Shown here: positions 6,575 through 6,631 of the stretch, in pieces | Position numbering within the stretch: the stretch's first letter is position 1 | Layout of the letters: every line of letters starts with the position of its first letter | From: Holosporales bacterium | GTDB lineage: Bacteria; Pseudomonadota; Alphaproteobacteria; Caedimonadales; UBA9215 | Assembly: GCA_003503995.1 (NCBI GenBank) | Contig: DOCA01000096.1 | Location: forward strand, 1 to 6,631 | Reading direction: 5' to 3' | Length of the DNA: 6,631 nucleotides | Made by a program: the position numbers and the translations under genes | Notes under the pieces: generated by a model | The model's database searches: none | Told to the model about the DNA's origin: nothing | The model's input: the letters and a program-made list of their open reading frames with translations, nothing else

Positions 6575-6631
6575 TTATATATAGTGATTTAGGTTTTGCC
6601 CCTGCAAATGACCGGAGGCACAAGCGACGAC
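6575..6631 (-). CDS. Possible 3' end of a convergent gene, unidentified
   Basis: Read on the - strand, the last 57 bases form an open frame of 18 codons (VVACASGHLQGQNLNHYI) ending in TAA at 6577-6575; the gene would begin beyond the window. The supports are indirect. The stop lies 13 bases before a hairpin whose best U-tract is on the - strand, and the peptide has an ordinary composition. Eighteen codons are too few to identify a family and could be open by chance. A competing reading is a + strand start at ATG 6608 (MTGGTSDD), but that has no evident ribosome-binding site. Confidence 0.3.
   Translation of the reverse strand, partial: VVACASGHLQGQNLNHYI

Noticed and set aside
6562..6631. 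A tRNA, tmRNA or other structured RNA at the right edge
   Set aside because: No T-arm sequence, CCA end or conserved core could be found in these 70 bases on either strand.

Overview
The window carries a conserved cell-envelope gene cluster on the + strand, in the order rseP (3' end only), bamA, ompH/skp-like, lpxD, fabZ, lpxA, followed by an unrecognised secreted cysteine-rich protein. A convergent gene may end at the right edge. The gene order is typical of Proteobacteria in general. The sequence character of BamA and the lengths of LpxD and LpxA fit an alphaproteobacterium. The moderately low GC content, judged by eye at around 40 percent, suggests one of the AT-richer lineages, possibly host-associated (Holosporales- or Rickettsiales-like). 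That placement is an inference and was not tested.

Layout. Bases 1-651 are the C-terminal part of the site-2 protease RseP (end of a PDZ domain, then the membrane segment with the metal-binding LDG motif). After 52 bases, bamA (704-2980) starts at GTG and encodes a complete Omp85 protein: signal peptide, five POTRA domains, and a barrel ending in Phe. A periplasmic Skp/OmpH-type chaperone follows (3020-3577). Then come lpxD, fabZ and lpxA (3583-5891) with gaps of only 5, 3 and 17 bases, which indicates one transcript. All three enzymes keep their catalytic histidines.

How the genes work together. LpxA and LpxD perform the first and third steps of lipid A synthesis. FabZ makes precursors for the fatty acids that both lipid A and phospholipids need. 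Skp and BamA move outer-membrane proteins through the periplasm and insert them. RseP is the intramembrane protease of the envelope-stress response. The cluster therefore supplies both lipid and protein for the outer membrane.

The accessory part begins after lpxA. The expected lpxI/lpxB genes are absent. In their place, after a 62-base spacer, is a 200-residue predicted secreted protein with six cysteines packed between residues 34 and 69, including a twin CX3C arrangement. The spacer can form two mutually exclusive RNA structures, one of which hides the ribosome-binding site of this gene. The gene ends in a perfect 8-bp hairpin that overlaps its stop codon and looks like a terminator. I saw no tRNA, rRNA, mobile element or CRISPR array, and no stretch longer than 300 bases lacks a gene.
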